Shown here one piece after another: positions 1 through 12,391 of a DNA stretch of 64,000 nt. The stretch's first letter is position 1; each line of letters starts with the position of its first letter. The stretch spans positions 682,001 through 746,000 of the forward strand of contig JAHLKD010000004.1 in assembly GCA_025526935.1 (NCBI GenBank), in the 5' to 3' direction. The notes under the pieces were generated by a model. It saw only the letters and a program-made list of their open reading frames with translations. It was not told where the DNA came from and ran no database searches. Made by a program: the position numbers and the translations under genes. Origin of the DNA: Cladochytrium replicatum (lineage: Eukaryota; Chytridiomycota; Chytridiomycetes; Cladochytriales; Cladochytriaceae).

Positions 1-467
1 AATCGCACAAGAAAACCCAAAGCGAGTTTCGTTCCCCTTTTTTATATTCCCATCTTGCTTTTCTTTGTTCTTTTAAAACTCTTGAATATCTACATTCGTT
101 AACAAAGCATAATAGACGGAGGCTGGGATGGAAAGAAAGCGGAGAGATAACAAAAATTGGGCGAAATGGACTTTTGAAAAGCAAATCGAGTCCGTCAAAT
201 GAAAAAGCATCAAGAAAAGAAAAGAATGGTCAGCTCACTAGCTCACTCACTCATACACAAAAAATGGTTCATCAATTAATCCCATGGAAATAAATACAAC
301 CAAAGCAGTGATACGCAACGATGATGGCGGAAGAAACGAGACCCACAATAAGCGGATAGGTCCGAAGGACTGCTGATGCTGAGCTCCAGATCCCTTCCCC
401 TGATTCTTCTGTCTCCACCCGCCACCCTCCGTGCGACCCCGCCCAACCACTCTTTTTCTTGCCTTGA

Positions 468-836
468 CGCCCGCTATCTCGCAACTACGTCTCGCTCGTC
501 ATCGCTCTCGCCGTATTCGCTTCTGCCTCAAATTTTTTGCCCCAGACAGATCCCATAGTGGCTGCTGATATCGCCAAAGTCACTGTCGCCTGTTCCCTCG
601 CCGGTTCTTTCCCACCAGCGATCCCCACGTTCCCACGCACACCCTGAGGAGCACCTCTATTCTTCGTCCTTCGCTGATCCCGCCATTCGATCACCGGAAT
701 CACATCCAGGAGGTCTTATCAGGAACCCGTCAACGACTTGTCCACCCAACCAGAACAGCCAGAACAAGCCAAGCAGTCCCAGTCTCTTCCAGAGCAAAAG
801 GATGCGAGTCCGAGTCCGAGTAAAGCTGGCAGTTAG
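468..836 (+). other. Weak candidate: end of a small membrane protein
   Basis: No confident gene was found between 1 and 1245. The best candidate is a plus-strand reading frame that encodes a hydrophobic stretch (SLVIALAVFASASNF and onward, from about 492). Joined over a possible 81-base GT-AG intron (629-709), it continues into a hydrophilic Gln/Pro/Ser-rich tail ending at 836. No start codon or upstream splice acceptor could be found for it: an in-frame stop lies at 465-467 and there is no AG between that stop and 492. The minus strand also shows open stretches with a hydrophobic end near 272-370. Bases 837-1245 hold the downstream flank of the eIF3a gene and no convincing coding signal. Confidence 0.15.
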
Positions 837-1245
837 AGAAAGCTACGTGAGAGCCGCGCAGGGTCGACCAGAGCCACCACGCGACAGGACAGGGATGAGC
901 TGGAAAAAGCGGCATCGATGCCTCTGGAGGGGCGGAATATGTAGTGGCCGAGGAAGAACTGTGAGAAAGCGGCAGGCAGGTGGTGAGGAGGAGCGGAGAG
1001 TTTGAGCTTCATTAATCGCTGGAGTAGTACATAGCATTGATAGCAAGAGCGGTTTGAATCATTCAATTGTAATAACAGGATCAGTAATAGTACATAGTGA
1101 GGGGGTGATATTATCATTAGACAAGAGTGCCGAGGCATTGATTGAAATGTGAACGATATTGACGAGGGACGATGAACTGTGTCAAGTATTAATAACCGAA
1201 TGTGTGCATACACAAGTGTGGTTGGGATGGTGCCGTCTATTCCTA

Positions 1246-4200
1246 TCAGTACCGTCCCTTACGCGCTACCGATGTAAACCCATCCTCTTCCTCTCGCTTC
1301 TCAACAACCGTTTTGGCCCGCCACTTGCTCTCGCCAATCTGGGTAGATGACGCGGGTGCTGGCCGCTCGTACGTATCCCGACGCCCCTCATCACGACGCC
1401 CATAAGCATCTGGCTCCCGTCCGGCTGCCGCTCGCTGCGATGGAGGGACATACTTTCCACTGCAGCCAATAATATCAGGAAAATAATGTTGATGCTTGGT
1501 ACAAAAAATGCAGTTCTCTTTACCTGGATGAAGAAGCAGCGGGTGCGCTCGGCGCACTCGGAGAGTTCCTCCAGGATCCTTCGGGTGCATCTCCAGCCCG
1601 CTTGGACGGCGGCACATACTTCCCGCCTCCAGACGACGATCCACTCTCACCACCCCCTGATGCTGCGGCCGCTGCAACAGGTGCGCGCGGCGACGATCGC
1701 CACAACTCGCTGCTCTTCTTCCACGGATCCTCGTCCCTCCTACCCCCAGATACTCCTGCTCCGCTCCTCTGCTCCCGTTCCCTCTCGGCACGCTTCCGCT
1801 CGATCTCCTCCTCTCGCTCACGCTGCTTTCGCGCACTCTCGTCCAACTTTTTCCGTTCCTCCTCGTCCTTCGCCTTCTTCGCCGCAAGGAACGCTGCTTT
1901 CTCCTCCGCTTCTCGTGCCTTGCCTAAAAATAAAATATTAACCGTCATTGCGTCACACGGGTTGCTCTCGGGCACACTCACGCTCGGCCTCGATCCTCGC
2001 TTCTTCCTCCCTGCGAATCCTGTCCTCCTCCGCCTTCCTCTCCGCAAGCAACCGCGCAGCCTCTTTCGCCCTGACCTCCGCAATTCGCGCTGCCTTCGCC
2101 CTCTGGATCTTCTCCGCCGCCTCCGCTTGCAGCGCCGCAAACTCTTCCGTCCGCTTCCCCTCAAAATCCAGCCGCACCTTCTCGTAGTCGCCAAGCATCC
2201 GCTGCATCCGCTTCTTCATTTCCATCGCCTTGGCGTGCGCAATCCGCGCAGCCTCGACCTGCTGCCCGTGCAGGTTCGAGTGGTACGCCTTGTCGATCTT
2301 CTTCTGGTCCTCGTAGTCCTTGCTGAGCATCAGGATCTCCTCCTTCCTGTACGCTCGCTCGGTGTGGTCCATCTTCTTTGCGATCGTCTTTAGCTTGTTT
2401 TGTTGCTCGATCTTCTCTTGCTGGATCTTTTTCGCCTGCTCCTCCAAAACCTTCAGTTCATTCACCTCCTAAAAGCAAACCATCGAAACGGTTGAGAAAT
2501 TGCAAGCACAACCAATCCAACTCAACTCATACCTCCTCGTTGATGTCCAAAGTCTTTCCTTGTCGCTCCAAGTCAAGCTTCAACTGCCCCAGCATCCTCT
2601 TCGCATTCTCCGCCTCAATCTTCTTCCTCGTGTCCTCCATCCTCGCAGCCTCCCTCTTCTCCTGCTCGGCCTTCAGCCTCGCCTGCTCCGCCTCCTGCTC
2701 TTTCACAAACTGAAGCTGCCTCAGCTTCTCCGCCTCCCTCTCCCTCTTGACCTGCTCAAACTCCCTGATCTCCTTCTTCTTCTCAATCAGCAACCGCCTC
2801 ATCGCAGCCTTCTTCTGCTCCTCCTCGAGAACCTTGGCGGCGGCACGGACTGCTTCCTCTCGCTCTTTGCGCTTCGCTTCGACCAGGTCGGGGTCGACCA
2901 TGCACACGGCGGTGTGGAGACGCTTCGCAAGGACGGTCATCTGCGAACGCATTTGCTCCGAGGGGAGGTTCTGGAGCTGGGCTGAGGCACTCGAGCCGAA
3001 GACGTCGGTCTCAAAGGTGATCGTGCGGGTCTGGTGGTTGATCCGGATGTTGAGCTCGCCCTTTTGGCAACCCGCCATGACAAACTTTTCGATGGTATGC
3101 GCGTCATAGCTGTGCTCGGTGTTGAGGGACGCTAGTTTGACCACGGAGTCGATCTTGATGGTCGTGTACACCTTCGAAAGCTGTTGCACAAAAAATACAG
3201 AATGAGGGATCCCTTTTTTGAATGCTGTTTTTATACAAAATCATCGGTACCTGCTGGAGGAGACGGGTGAGAACAACTTGGTACAGAGGCTTCACGTATT
3301 TCGAAAGCTCCGTGTGGTCGGACAGGAGCTTGATGATCGGCTCGATCTTTTGGCATATCACGAGGGGGTGGAACTGGACTTCCAGGATATCGTACAGGTC
3401 CCGGAGTTCAGGGCGAACCCACCTGAGCACGTTCTTGTTCAACTAGCAAAAAACTTGACATCAGACACGTCAATAGTTTGCTTCCAAAAGAATTCCCTCA
3501 CAGCTTCACGCAAGAGAGCCTCTCGGGTAGGCGCACGGGCGACCCGCAACAAGCTGGTCAAGCGGATCGTCTTGGGCTTCGTGTCTTCCTCACGCGATCC
3601 CGAGATGATCGGAATAGACAGCGCGGAGAGCAACACAATAGACGCCAACCTGTACAAAACCAACCTTAATTCCCTGCAAAACCAAGCCGCCTCCCTGCAT
3701 CTCTATCCGTACTTTTGGTGTTCTTCCTCGCTGACGCTCCTGTTCTGACGAAGGTGCTGGTAGTACTTGTTCCAAGCTGCAGCGTGGAACAGGTAGTTCT
3801 CCCCCGTCGCGAAAATCCTCGCCAGTTTCTCATAGTAGTTGGCCATCATGTGCGGCTTCGGGGGCTTTTTTGAAGTCGCGAGGAGGTTGTGGATGTCCTC
3901 GATGGACTTGAACGCCTCCTGCCACAACTCGAGCTCAGCGGAGACGTTCAGCTGCTGGAACCGCGTTTCCAGGTGCCGCTGCAACGTCTCGGGGTCGTTC
4001 AAGTTGATCGAGTTGGCCTGGTGCGAGTACTTTGCGGCGGTGGTGAGGTGCTGGCGCAGAAGCTCGCACAATCGGCGAAGCTCGGTTTTGCGGGCGTACT
4101 TTTGGCAGAAACCAAACGCTTTAATGGCAACAGCCTGTTTAAAAAAGAAGCAATTCGATTGAGAAACGCTGCTCTTGAGAGCATTTGTCGTTTGAGCAAA

Positions 4201-4869
4201 CCTGGTAGAGCAGCTCCAATCGTGCATTGTTGCGGAGAATGTCGAGGGCGGTACGGTAGGCCTCCCACAAGAATTTGAGCCAGGGTGTAACGACCTCACG
4301 GTCAGTTCGATCTTTGCTATCGTCGCCACTGACAGTGCTCATGATAATTGACTCGGGAGTCTCAGAAGCCTCCAAGTCATCGATAGCGTCCAAAGTCAAA
4401 CGCTCCGCTTTCGCCTGTGCCTCAATGACCTTCTGGTCGGACAATTCAATGAACCTCTTAATCACCACCTACAAGATGACCCAATTTCAGCCCATAGATT
4501 ACAGTAGCAGCCCATTCGCATTTTGTTCAATATTTCCTCCTACAAACCTCGATGCTGGACACTGTGATGTTCTGCGAAATGTTTTTGAACTGGTGGAGGC
4601 CCTCCTTCGCCGTCTTCCCCTTGCGCAGGTTGACGCAAAGCTCGACGAATTTGAGCACTATGGGTTCGAGGGCGTTGAGCTGGGTGGTCCGAGCGCGCTT
4701 CGACATGATCAGCTCGTGTAGAAGGGTGAGAGCGGCAGCATTCTGCCCGACCGCAATCAGTTCTGTTTCGAGAATGTGAGCATTTCGAGCTCGGGGGCAT
4801 GCATGAATGTGGATGCGTACCCTCTGCACGCTTCAGCGCATTCTCTGGCTTTGGATAGAACGGCGCCAT
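1246..4869 (-). CDS. eIF3a (TIF32): Translation initiation factor eIF3 subunit a
   Basis: This is the largest core subunit of eIF3, which binds the 40S ribosome in the cytoplasm and supports recruitment of the initiator complex and mRNA scanning. The start at 4869 gives [16 protein letters not shown], the typical N-terminus of the family. Helical PCI-type repeats follow in exons at about 4760-3440, then a PCI domain (for example [20 protein letters not shown] near 3430-3380). A very long charged coiled coil runs through about 2930-1750, rich in EERK-type repeats, as in the spectrin-like part of eIF3a. The C-terminus has low-complexity Ser/Gly/Arg stretches and two KYVPPS motifs near 1625 and 1450. 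About nine short introns interrupt the gene and give roughly 1,000 residues, a normal length. It is divergent from eIF3l. Identity is very secure; exact exon ends were not all resolved. Confidence 0.95.
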
Positions 4870-5057
4870 AATTGAGATTCCGTGGTGTGGTTCTGTGGAA
4901 ACGGAAACGGAAAAGAAGAGGGTATGGCACCCTGTTTATCACGAATAATGCAAGCGTCAAGGCCGTCCTTAGCGGTACCAGCACGAATCAGAGTGCGAAG
5001 GAAATTTAATTACGCTGCAAAAGGAAGCAAGCATTGGACAACCAATTCATTGATTGA
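4870..5057. promoter_or_regulatory. Shared promoter region of eIF3a and eIF3l
   Basis: Only 188 bases separate the start codon of the minus-strand eIF3a gene (4869) from that of the plus-strand eIF3l gene (5058). Both transcripts must therefore begin inside or very near this interval. No clear TATA box is visible. A bidirectional promoter serving two subunits of the same complex is the simplest reading, but this is inferred from layout, not from a recognised element. Confidence 0.6.
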
Positions 5058-7388
5058 ATGTACAGGGAGCCTTTCGACGAAGATGACGTCGCCGCTGAGG
5101 TCGAGCTGCCCGCCGCTTACGCACCAGATGACCTCCTGGACCCTGCCGAAGACGCCGGTGCGGGAATAGTCGTTCTCTCTACACAATCCTTTTTTCGCTA
5201 AACGTCTTTTGGGGGGGAAATTGTTGTAGAGTATGCCGGTGCTGGGGAGACCGTATCGGTTCAGCAGGAGATTCAGATTCCGGACGTGATCCGAACCTTT
5301 TTGTTCGCTCTCGCCCGAAACGTTCAGGAGCACAATACCTGGGAACTGCACTCGATGTACGAGAACACGTTCAACAAACTCACCGAGAAGTTCTACCCGA
5401 AGCAGCCTTGGCCGGATCCAGACGCGGTGGCGGAAATCATTGAAGGTGGGTGTGTGTGTGTGTGTTTTTTTCCATGGCCCGGAATGGGCCGGGATTTCTT
5501 ACATTGGGTTTCCCCAGACGTTGCGGTCAACATCTTGTACCGGGAGCTGTACTACCGCCACATTTACTCCAAGCTTCAGCCAAACATCCACGATCGCTTC
5601 AACTCTTACCTGAACTACTGCGAGCTCTTCAATTACATTTTGAGTAAGTGTTGAAGAACTGTGTTGCAAAAAAATTACTAGATGTTAAACGGCTTCGGTG
5701 AAGACAACAATTCGTCAGAGCCGGTTGATCTGGAGCTGCCAAACCAATGGTTGTGGGACATCATCGATGAGTTCATCTACCAGTTCCAGGCATTCTGTCA
5801 CTACCGAGGCAAGGTGAAGAACAAGTCGGACGAAGAGCTCGAGATGCTGCGTGAACGCCCAGACGTGAGTTTTAAATGTGGGTCATTGGATTTTCCGCTG
5901 AGTTTTACGTTTTCGCCTATTGTTTTAGATTTGGAACGTGCACAACGTTTTGAACGTGCTGTACTCTTTGATCCAAAAATCAAAGATCAACGAGCAGCTT
6001 CGTGTCAGCAAGCACGGCGGTGATATGCTGTAAGGAAACTCAATAGTCGTGGAAGTCAATGGCTGAATTTGTGAGGGCTAGTGAGATTGCCGGTGAATTC
6101 GGCAGCCGTCCGTTGTACCGTATGCTCGGTTATTTCAGCATCATCGGGCTTCTTCGGGTTCAGTGCTTGCTTGGTGACTACGTTCTTGCGCTGAAGACGA
6201 TGGAGAACATTGAGCTGAACAAGAAGGTGACGATTGGGATTGGACTGTGTGCAACTGTATTGCTAATGAATTGGGCCACAGGGTCTTTTTGCGAAGGTTA
6301 CAGCTTGCCATGTCACCACGTACTATTATGTCGGATTCGCTTACATGATGATGAGGCGATACGCGGATGCGATCTCGGCGTTCGCTCATATTCTTCTCTT
6401 TGTCTCGCGCACAAAGCAGTACCACACGAGATCTTACCAACATGAAATGGTATGAAATATCCGAATGTCGGTTGATTAATTTAACGGTTTAACGTTTCCG
6501 TAGATCTCCAAGAAGAGCGAACAAATGTACGCCCTGTTGACCATTTGCGTTGCTCTGTCGCCTCAACGTGTGGATGAAAGCGTTAGCTAAGCTTTAAAAA
6601 AGCTATTGAATCGCATTTGACAGATCTTTGCAGGTTCATACTCTGATGAGGGAGAAGTACGGCGAACAGCTCTCAAAAATGCAAAAAGGGTGATTTTAAA
6701 TCTGTGTAATTCTTCTCTCCGGTTGCTTATTATTTTAAACAGGGAGGAGGGAATCACAGTTTTCGAAGAGCTCTTCAACTTTGCTTGCCCCAAATTCATT
6801 TGGCCAGTTCCACCAAACTACAATGTTGCTGTTAACGCCGCACAGGTGGACTTAAAAACAAAAATATGGACCACCACTTAGTGACAGTCTTATTTATTTA
6901 GGAACCGTCAAAGTATCAATTGCAGCGCTTTTTGTCGGAGGTCAACCAGCAGCTGATGGTTCCCACGATACGATCCTACTTGAAGCTATACACCACGTTG
7001 GAGACCGAGAAGCTTGCAACCTTTTTGGAATCGACACCAGACGAAGTTCGGTATGTGATTTTGGAACTCGTAGGTTTGGGCCAAGTTTGACCAAACTCAA
7101 ATTTCCTCCCCAGAACCCAGCTGCTTGTATTCAAGCACAAAACTCGGCAGAGGAGATGGGAGAGCGGAAGCGTTTTGGACGGGGAGTATGCCGCTACGTC
7201 TGATTTGGACCTGTATCTGAAGGAGGACATGATCCACATCGCCGAAAGCAAAGTTGGTCGGCGTGTTGGGGACTGGTTCATTCGAAACATCAACAAGTTT
7301 GAAGGTAAGTTGCGAATGTTCCTTTTTTGGGGGATCTGTGATACGCCGAAACCTTAAAGATATAATTTCGAATATGAACCGGCGGTAG
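5058..7388 (+). CDS. eIF3l: Translation initiation factor eIF3 subunit l
   Basis: This is the PCI-domain subunit l of eIF3, found in animals, plants and many fungi but absent from budding yeast. The start at 5058 gives [18 protein letters not shown], an acidic N-terminus. Family blocks follow in order: [20 protein letters not shown] (near 5370), [17 protein letters not shown] (near 5530), [20 protein letters not shown] (near 5730), [20 protein letters not shown] (near 6110), [18 protein letters not shown] (near 6325), and a C-terminal PCI domain around 6930-7300. The last intron (7305-7359) has a clean GTAAGT donor, and the final exon adds DIISNMNRR before the stop at 7386-7388. About nine introns are present. 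Residue similarity to animal eIF3l is strong throughout and the length is as expected. Confidence 0.95.
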
Positions 7389-7485
7389 TCTCTTTGTCCA
7401 ATAAAAAATATTTTGAACCGCCCCAATCAGATCCAGTCCCAATTTAACTATTCCCCGACCTGATCTTCAAACAGCAGTCAACAAC

Positions 7486-10400
7486 ATGGAGATGGTGAAA
7501 TCGAATGACTCGTATCTGCTCCCCCCGCTCACGGGGACTCTGTCGCCGAAAGCAATTAGCCAGCGCGGCGGAGTAGAAGCGGGCCAGAGATCCCCTCGGC
7601 CGATGTCCGACGAAGGATCATCCGATCAGGATGATGACGAAGTTGATGATTCAACTCTGGAGGGTAGCCGGAGTGACGCCGTCGCCAGGTCCCCTCTCGA
7701 GCAGATGCTGTTCGAGCTATTGTTCGCCATGGTGTACAAGAATGATTCGGTGCCGGAGTGGCTCGAGCGATTTTTTTCGGTATCCGAAGACGCTCAGTTT
7801 GTGCTCCAGGTGCTTGAAGATGATTACGGTTTGTACATCCCACGGCCTTTGCTGCTGGCAATCCACATTTTTGGGTTCCAGCTGGATCCATCAAGCTGGA
7901 CCCAGTATCTCAGCATGTTGATCGTGTCTTTTGTGTTGGTGTATCTTTGGTTTATCAAGTATGTCAGAAGCGCTTGATTCTAACCAAAAAGTTAATGGCA
8001 TACTATTCGAGCATGATCTACACATCAAGAAGCTTAAAGGACTCGACCGGCGCTGTATGGCCATTGAAAACAGTCCGGATGTTCGCTGCCGCACTCACAT
8101 CATTTCTCTACCTCCCCATGCTTGAGACGTTCCTGTTCGGCTTATCTTGTGACTATTCTTCAAGTGACCTCCCTCTTGCCAGGCTGAACGGAGCCTCTGG
8201 ATATCTCCCGACATGTTTGAACCCAGTACAGCTAGTTTTGTCGCTCCTTTCGCTCATCACACTGGCGCTTTTCGTCCCGGTTTCCCTCGCACTTGGCTTG
8301 GCGTACTACGAAGCAGATCCTGGAAGCGAAATCGGAAAGGCACACGGCAGGATCGACTGTATATATCTGATCTTGAGGACAATCACAGTTGTTGTAAATG
8401 CTTTCGCCTACAAGTACACCTTGGTTCGCTTAAGCGTTCAACTGTTTGCATACGTTTTGCTCTTTATCTTAATTGCAAGATATCAGCCAAGTTATGATTG
8501 GAGGTATACGGACAACCTTGTGCTTCTCGGACTTTGTGTCGACTTAATTCGGATGTTGTAGGAACAATCATATTCGGTGCGGCTTTTTCGGCTTTGGGAT
8601 ACTCGGGTCGGTTGTTTGCATCATATACCACTTCATGGAACACAATGACACAGAGCACACACTGGTGTTGGGAATTGTGGCGGCAACCGTGGTTGTTGGG
8701 TTCGGGCTTGGCTTCAGCATTTCAGTCCTTGTAAAAAGATGGGTCATAGCCGGCATCCAGAAGCGACTCGATAAGTTAAACAAGGAAGAGAACGAAGAAG
8801 AGAATTTGTTTTCGTTCAACGGGTCAGACGCCGGGTCGGACACGGACCGAGATCCAAATTTCGGAAAACTGCGAAAGCAGGTTCCGATATTCACACGCTG
8901 GACGGATATGGAATTGTTCTTGAGGCACGAACTCCACGAGGTGGTACACAAAAAGCGGGTGCTCAACACTAGCGATTTTGCGAGGATGTGCGAGCTTGTT
9001 CAGCAAGCTGTGGCCGACCATCCCTTCGCAACTGGCCCACACATCCATTTTGTGATGTATTTGAGGACATTTGCAGCTAACGCTACGGCTCTGCTGACAA
9101 TGCACTTGAGAAAGTCGCTAGTGATCGGACCAGTGGCCGATCTTCGTTTCCTGGTGTATTCGCTATTCAGAAATCTGCAACAGCAACGCCAGAGCACCGA
9201 CGCGGGGTTTGATGTGGAAATGAGGGTCATCAACGAGTTTGAGTACCGGAAGTATTGGAGGGCTGCGACGAAGTATCACAAGCAAGCTGCAGAGCTGATT
9301 CTCACGGCGTGGCAGGTTATCCTGACAGAATCGCAAAATGATCTTCGTCCAGTGCTCAACCTGGCACAAGACATTGCGAGCTCCATCAAGCGTGCAAACT
9401 CCTCATTCGAAACACTTGTATCAAGATTCCCCACAGATCAGGCAGCTACGATGGCTTACATTCGGTTTCTGGTTGACATCAAGAACGACATGAAGAAAGC
9501 TGAGGATGTAATGCTATCGATTCCATCTCAACGCTCTCAAATAGCATCAACAGATGGCACAATGGACAGCATTATGGAGCTTTTCAAAAAGAGGGAGACG
9601 AAAGGAAAGCGGGCAGCAGTGAATCTGAACGTTTTCAAAGCAGAAAGCGATTCACTGAACTCGCTTGACAGCGATTATGCGAGCAAGATGTCAGGTACCT
9701 CTGGAAATGAAATATCGGCACCACAGAGAGCTGTAAGGCGCATCGAGCGACAGCATGCGCGTTTTGTTAGGAAGGTGACCCGAAGGATTTGGACCGCTTC
9801 TGCAATCGTTGGGATCTTGGTCATAGTAAGCACCTTGCTGCTAGCAAAATCGACGAGACTTTGGTCGGACAGAATGGATTGGGACGTTGCCACTGCCAAC
9901 GCGGCATACGACTTGATTCGATTGTTCAGGGATATGAGAAGGGTGAAGTCAGCTTTAGATGATCTGAATCCCTATGATCCTCCTAATGGGCAACTTGTGT
10001 GGTCGGAGCTTCTTGGGAACGATACTGTCAATTCGCGAGTAACGTTTCAGTTTGGCAGGAATACAGAAGACATTCCACTAGGCAGTGACGTGGACAACCT
10101 TACCTTCATTGCAGCGATTACCGAACTGCAAATATCGACGGCAATGGTCTCAGCAGACGCACGCTTCAATAAAAAGTTGAACCCGCATGTATCTGAGGCG
10201 GTGGACTATGTCCTGAATCGTGGAAGGCATTTGCCGTTCATCTATCAGGACATATCAGCAGCTGAGCGACACAGACAGATTGCTCAGAAAGATATTGTAA
10301 TCACGACCATACTACTGACTGTTGGGTGTCTCTCTGCCGCGCAAGTGTTCATCACAATGTATGGAATCCTCCCAGGAATACGGGAGCTTCGAACAAAACA

Positions 10401-12298
10401 GCTCGCGCTGGTTCAGGTAGGTTGTACGAAAAATAAATGCTTAAGTTGTTAACAAATTCAATATCGACCTCTAGGTTTTCAAACGAGTTCCGCGTAGTGT
10501 CTCAAGAGGAGTTATTGTTGGGATGAAGGATAAGATATCAAAGATTAAGGAGTGGAAGGATGGTGTAATAACAGTTGACAACCAGAGCAAGGACGGACTG
10601 AGTATAGACCAACTAGATGCAGAAGCAGACCCCACGGATACGAAAGAGCAGTCGGACAAAAAGGGACCGGGTAAAGATCCAAAGGGGGCGAAACAGCATC
10701 TTGGACACGGAGGCAAGGGAGATAAACTTGGCAAAAGAAACGATCTCGGATTCACATTGTTTGCCATATTCTTCTTGATGTTGATCACTCTGCTAATTAA
10801 GGACGTCCTGGGGTTGATATTGGTGCGGTTAGTGTTCGAACCAGCGTTCGGGGCTAGCTGTGACACTTTCATGTATGCCAACACTTTGCGTGTACAGCTG
10901 ATCATGCAACATGCACTTTCTGCAGAACTTATCGTTAACGATCCAGCTACTTGGAGCTCGCTCGACATGATCAAGAAATCGTACAGGAGTCAAACTCTCA
11001 CAACGCTTTCCTATATTTCAAACGCCGTTCTCGGGAGCAGAGATTCCCTGTCTTATGCAGCCGTATGGGGATCGCAGAAAACTTTGTCGAGTTTGGCCAA
11101 AATGCCATTTCAGCCAATGTTCGTTGAAACCTCATCAGCATTTCGACCAACCCTTCTGGAAGCCATATGTCTGTATCATGGGGACACCGCTCCGACTTTT
11201 ATTCGGAACAATTACGTCTGTAAATCTGCGGATATTTCTGGCGTTCAAGATAATTCAACCTCAAATGAAACTCTGGCAGATTTACACGACGCTGCAACAT
11301 GGATTCTAGCTGGACCGATGCTCACTTCCAGTGTGATGGCCAGGACACAGCACATGCTCCAACAGCTTGCATTCGCTTACATTTGGCTCATGGTGAGCAT
11401 ACCAGGAAATCTCACTTGGGATGATCCTGGCTTTCAATTCATCGATGCCACGACTGAGCCTGTAGTAAAATACGCCTTCAATCACTGGCTTACATCCATT
11501 GGGGATAATTTCCGCCGGGATTTGACGTCCTCAATCGTCAGTTACGCAATACTGTTTAGTACCGCACTGTCAGTGATCGTGGCAGCAAACGTATTTGCAT
11601 ACAGACTTATCAAAGAGTTTGAGTCTCAGACTTCACAAGTGTGCACATTGATCTTGATGATTCCGACCCAGGCTTTGGCAAAGCTTCCAACTGTGATCGC
11701 ATTGTCGCACGAAAACATGAAAGGCGCCGGAGTTTCCAGATTCGCAATTATTCGGTTTTTCCTGAAGATCTACACTCGGTTGAAAAATAATATTGAGATT
11801 GTCATAGAGACAAGTCAATCCTCTGAAAAGCTGAACTCTACACAGAATGAACATCGTTCACTTTCGACTCGGCCGATCGAAGAGGACGTCGAGAGACAGC
11901 TGCCGCGAGAGGAAAGTCTGAAAGAGAGTGGAGACGGATCAAGCGTAACGGCCCGACCTCGAGCGATAATTAAGTCAGTTGTGAGGCTCGAGTCGCCATC
12001 GGAGTACCTTGAACATCAAGATGATGAAAACAGGCCTCCCACATTAGGAAGAGGTGGGACATTTTCTCCTAAGCCGATATTAAGAAGAAATCGAAGTAGC
12101 TCAAATTTTGGGCCATCTTCTCGTGTTGGAGTGCTTCGGAAAGTGAACAGCTCCACACTGGACCCACAACCAGCACTTTTTGGGCACACTGTGCAATCAG
12201 CACACAGCGACGTACATCTCCAGGTCTCAGAGTCAAACCAGGTTGCTTCGTTCAGTTCCTACAATCCTCCCTCCTCTGATGTCGACGACACTGCGTAA
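7486..12298 (+). CDS. Tmc-like large multi-pass membrane protein
   Basis: This predicted 1,550-residue protein resembles the tiny-macrocyst (TmcB/TmcC) family known from Dictyostelium and expanded in chytrids, whose biochemical role is poorly defined. The acidic Ser-rich N-terminus is followed by a block of membrane helices (about 8080-8760). A soluble helical region at 8880-9520 looks like the TPR-like TmcB/TmcC domain (SDFARMCELVQQAV, then FEYRKYWRAATKYHKQAAEL). Further helices lie near 9780-9850, 10290-10375, 10740-10840 and 11520-11610, with a Ser/Arg-rich cytosolic tail after them. Introns 8504-8561 and 10417-10474 are clear. A first intron near 7924-7967 is inferred from the change of frame and is only 44 bases. 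The start is the first ATG, 97 bases after the eIF3l stop. A sensory or signalling role is an inference. Confidence 0.75.
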
Positions 12299-12391
12299 AT
12301 TTCACTTGCAATAGATTGTCCTAATTTCCCACGCAGTTTGTGTGGCGTCCCTCTTCTCACAGTTCAACGAGTTGCTGAATTTGGAGTCAAA

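Noticed and set aside
465-492. A possible U12-type intron end (CCTTGAC branch-like word) before the weak candidate
   Set aside because: No matching U12 donor was found upstream, so the idea has no second support.
247-703. Minus-strand frames that look like a short protein with a hydrophobic C-terminus
   Set aside because: A stop splits the two halves, no splice site joins them, and no family matches. They overlap a competing plus-strand frame.
833-1213. A 126-codon minus-strand frame upstream of eIF3a's 3' end
   Set aside because: Composition is random and hydrophobic, with no motif and no splice context.
1602-2393. A 263-codon plus-strand frame rich in Leu, Arg and Pro
   Set aside because: It is the antisense shadow of the eIF3a coiled coil.
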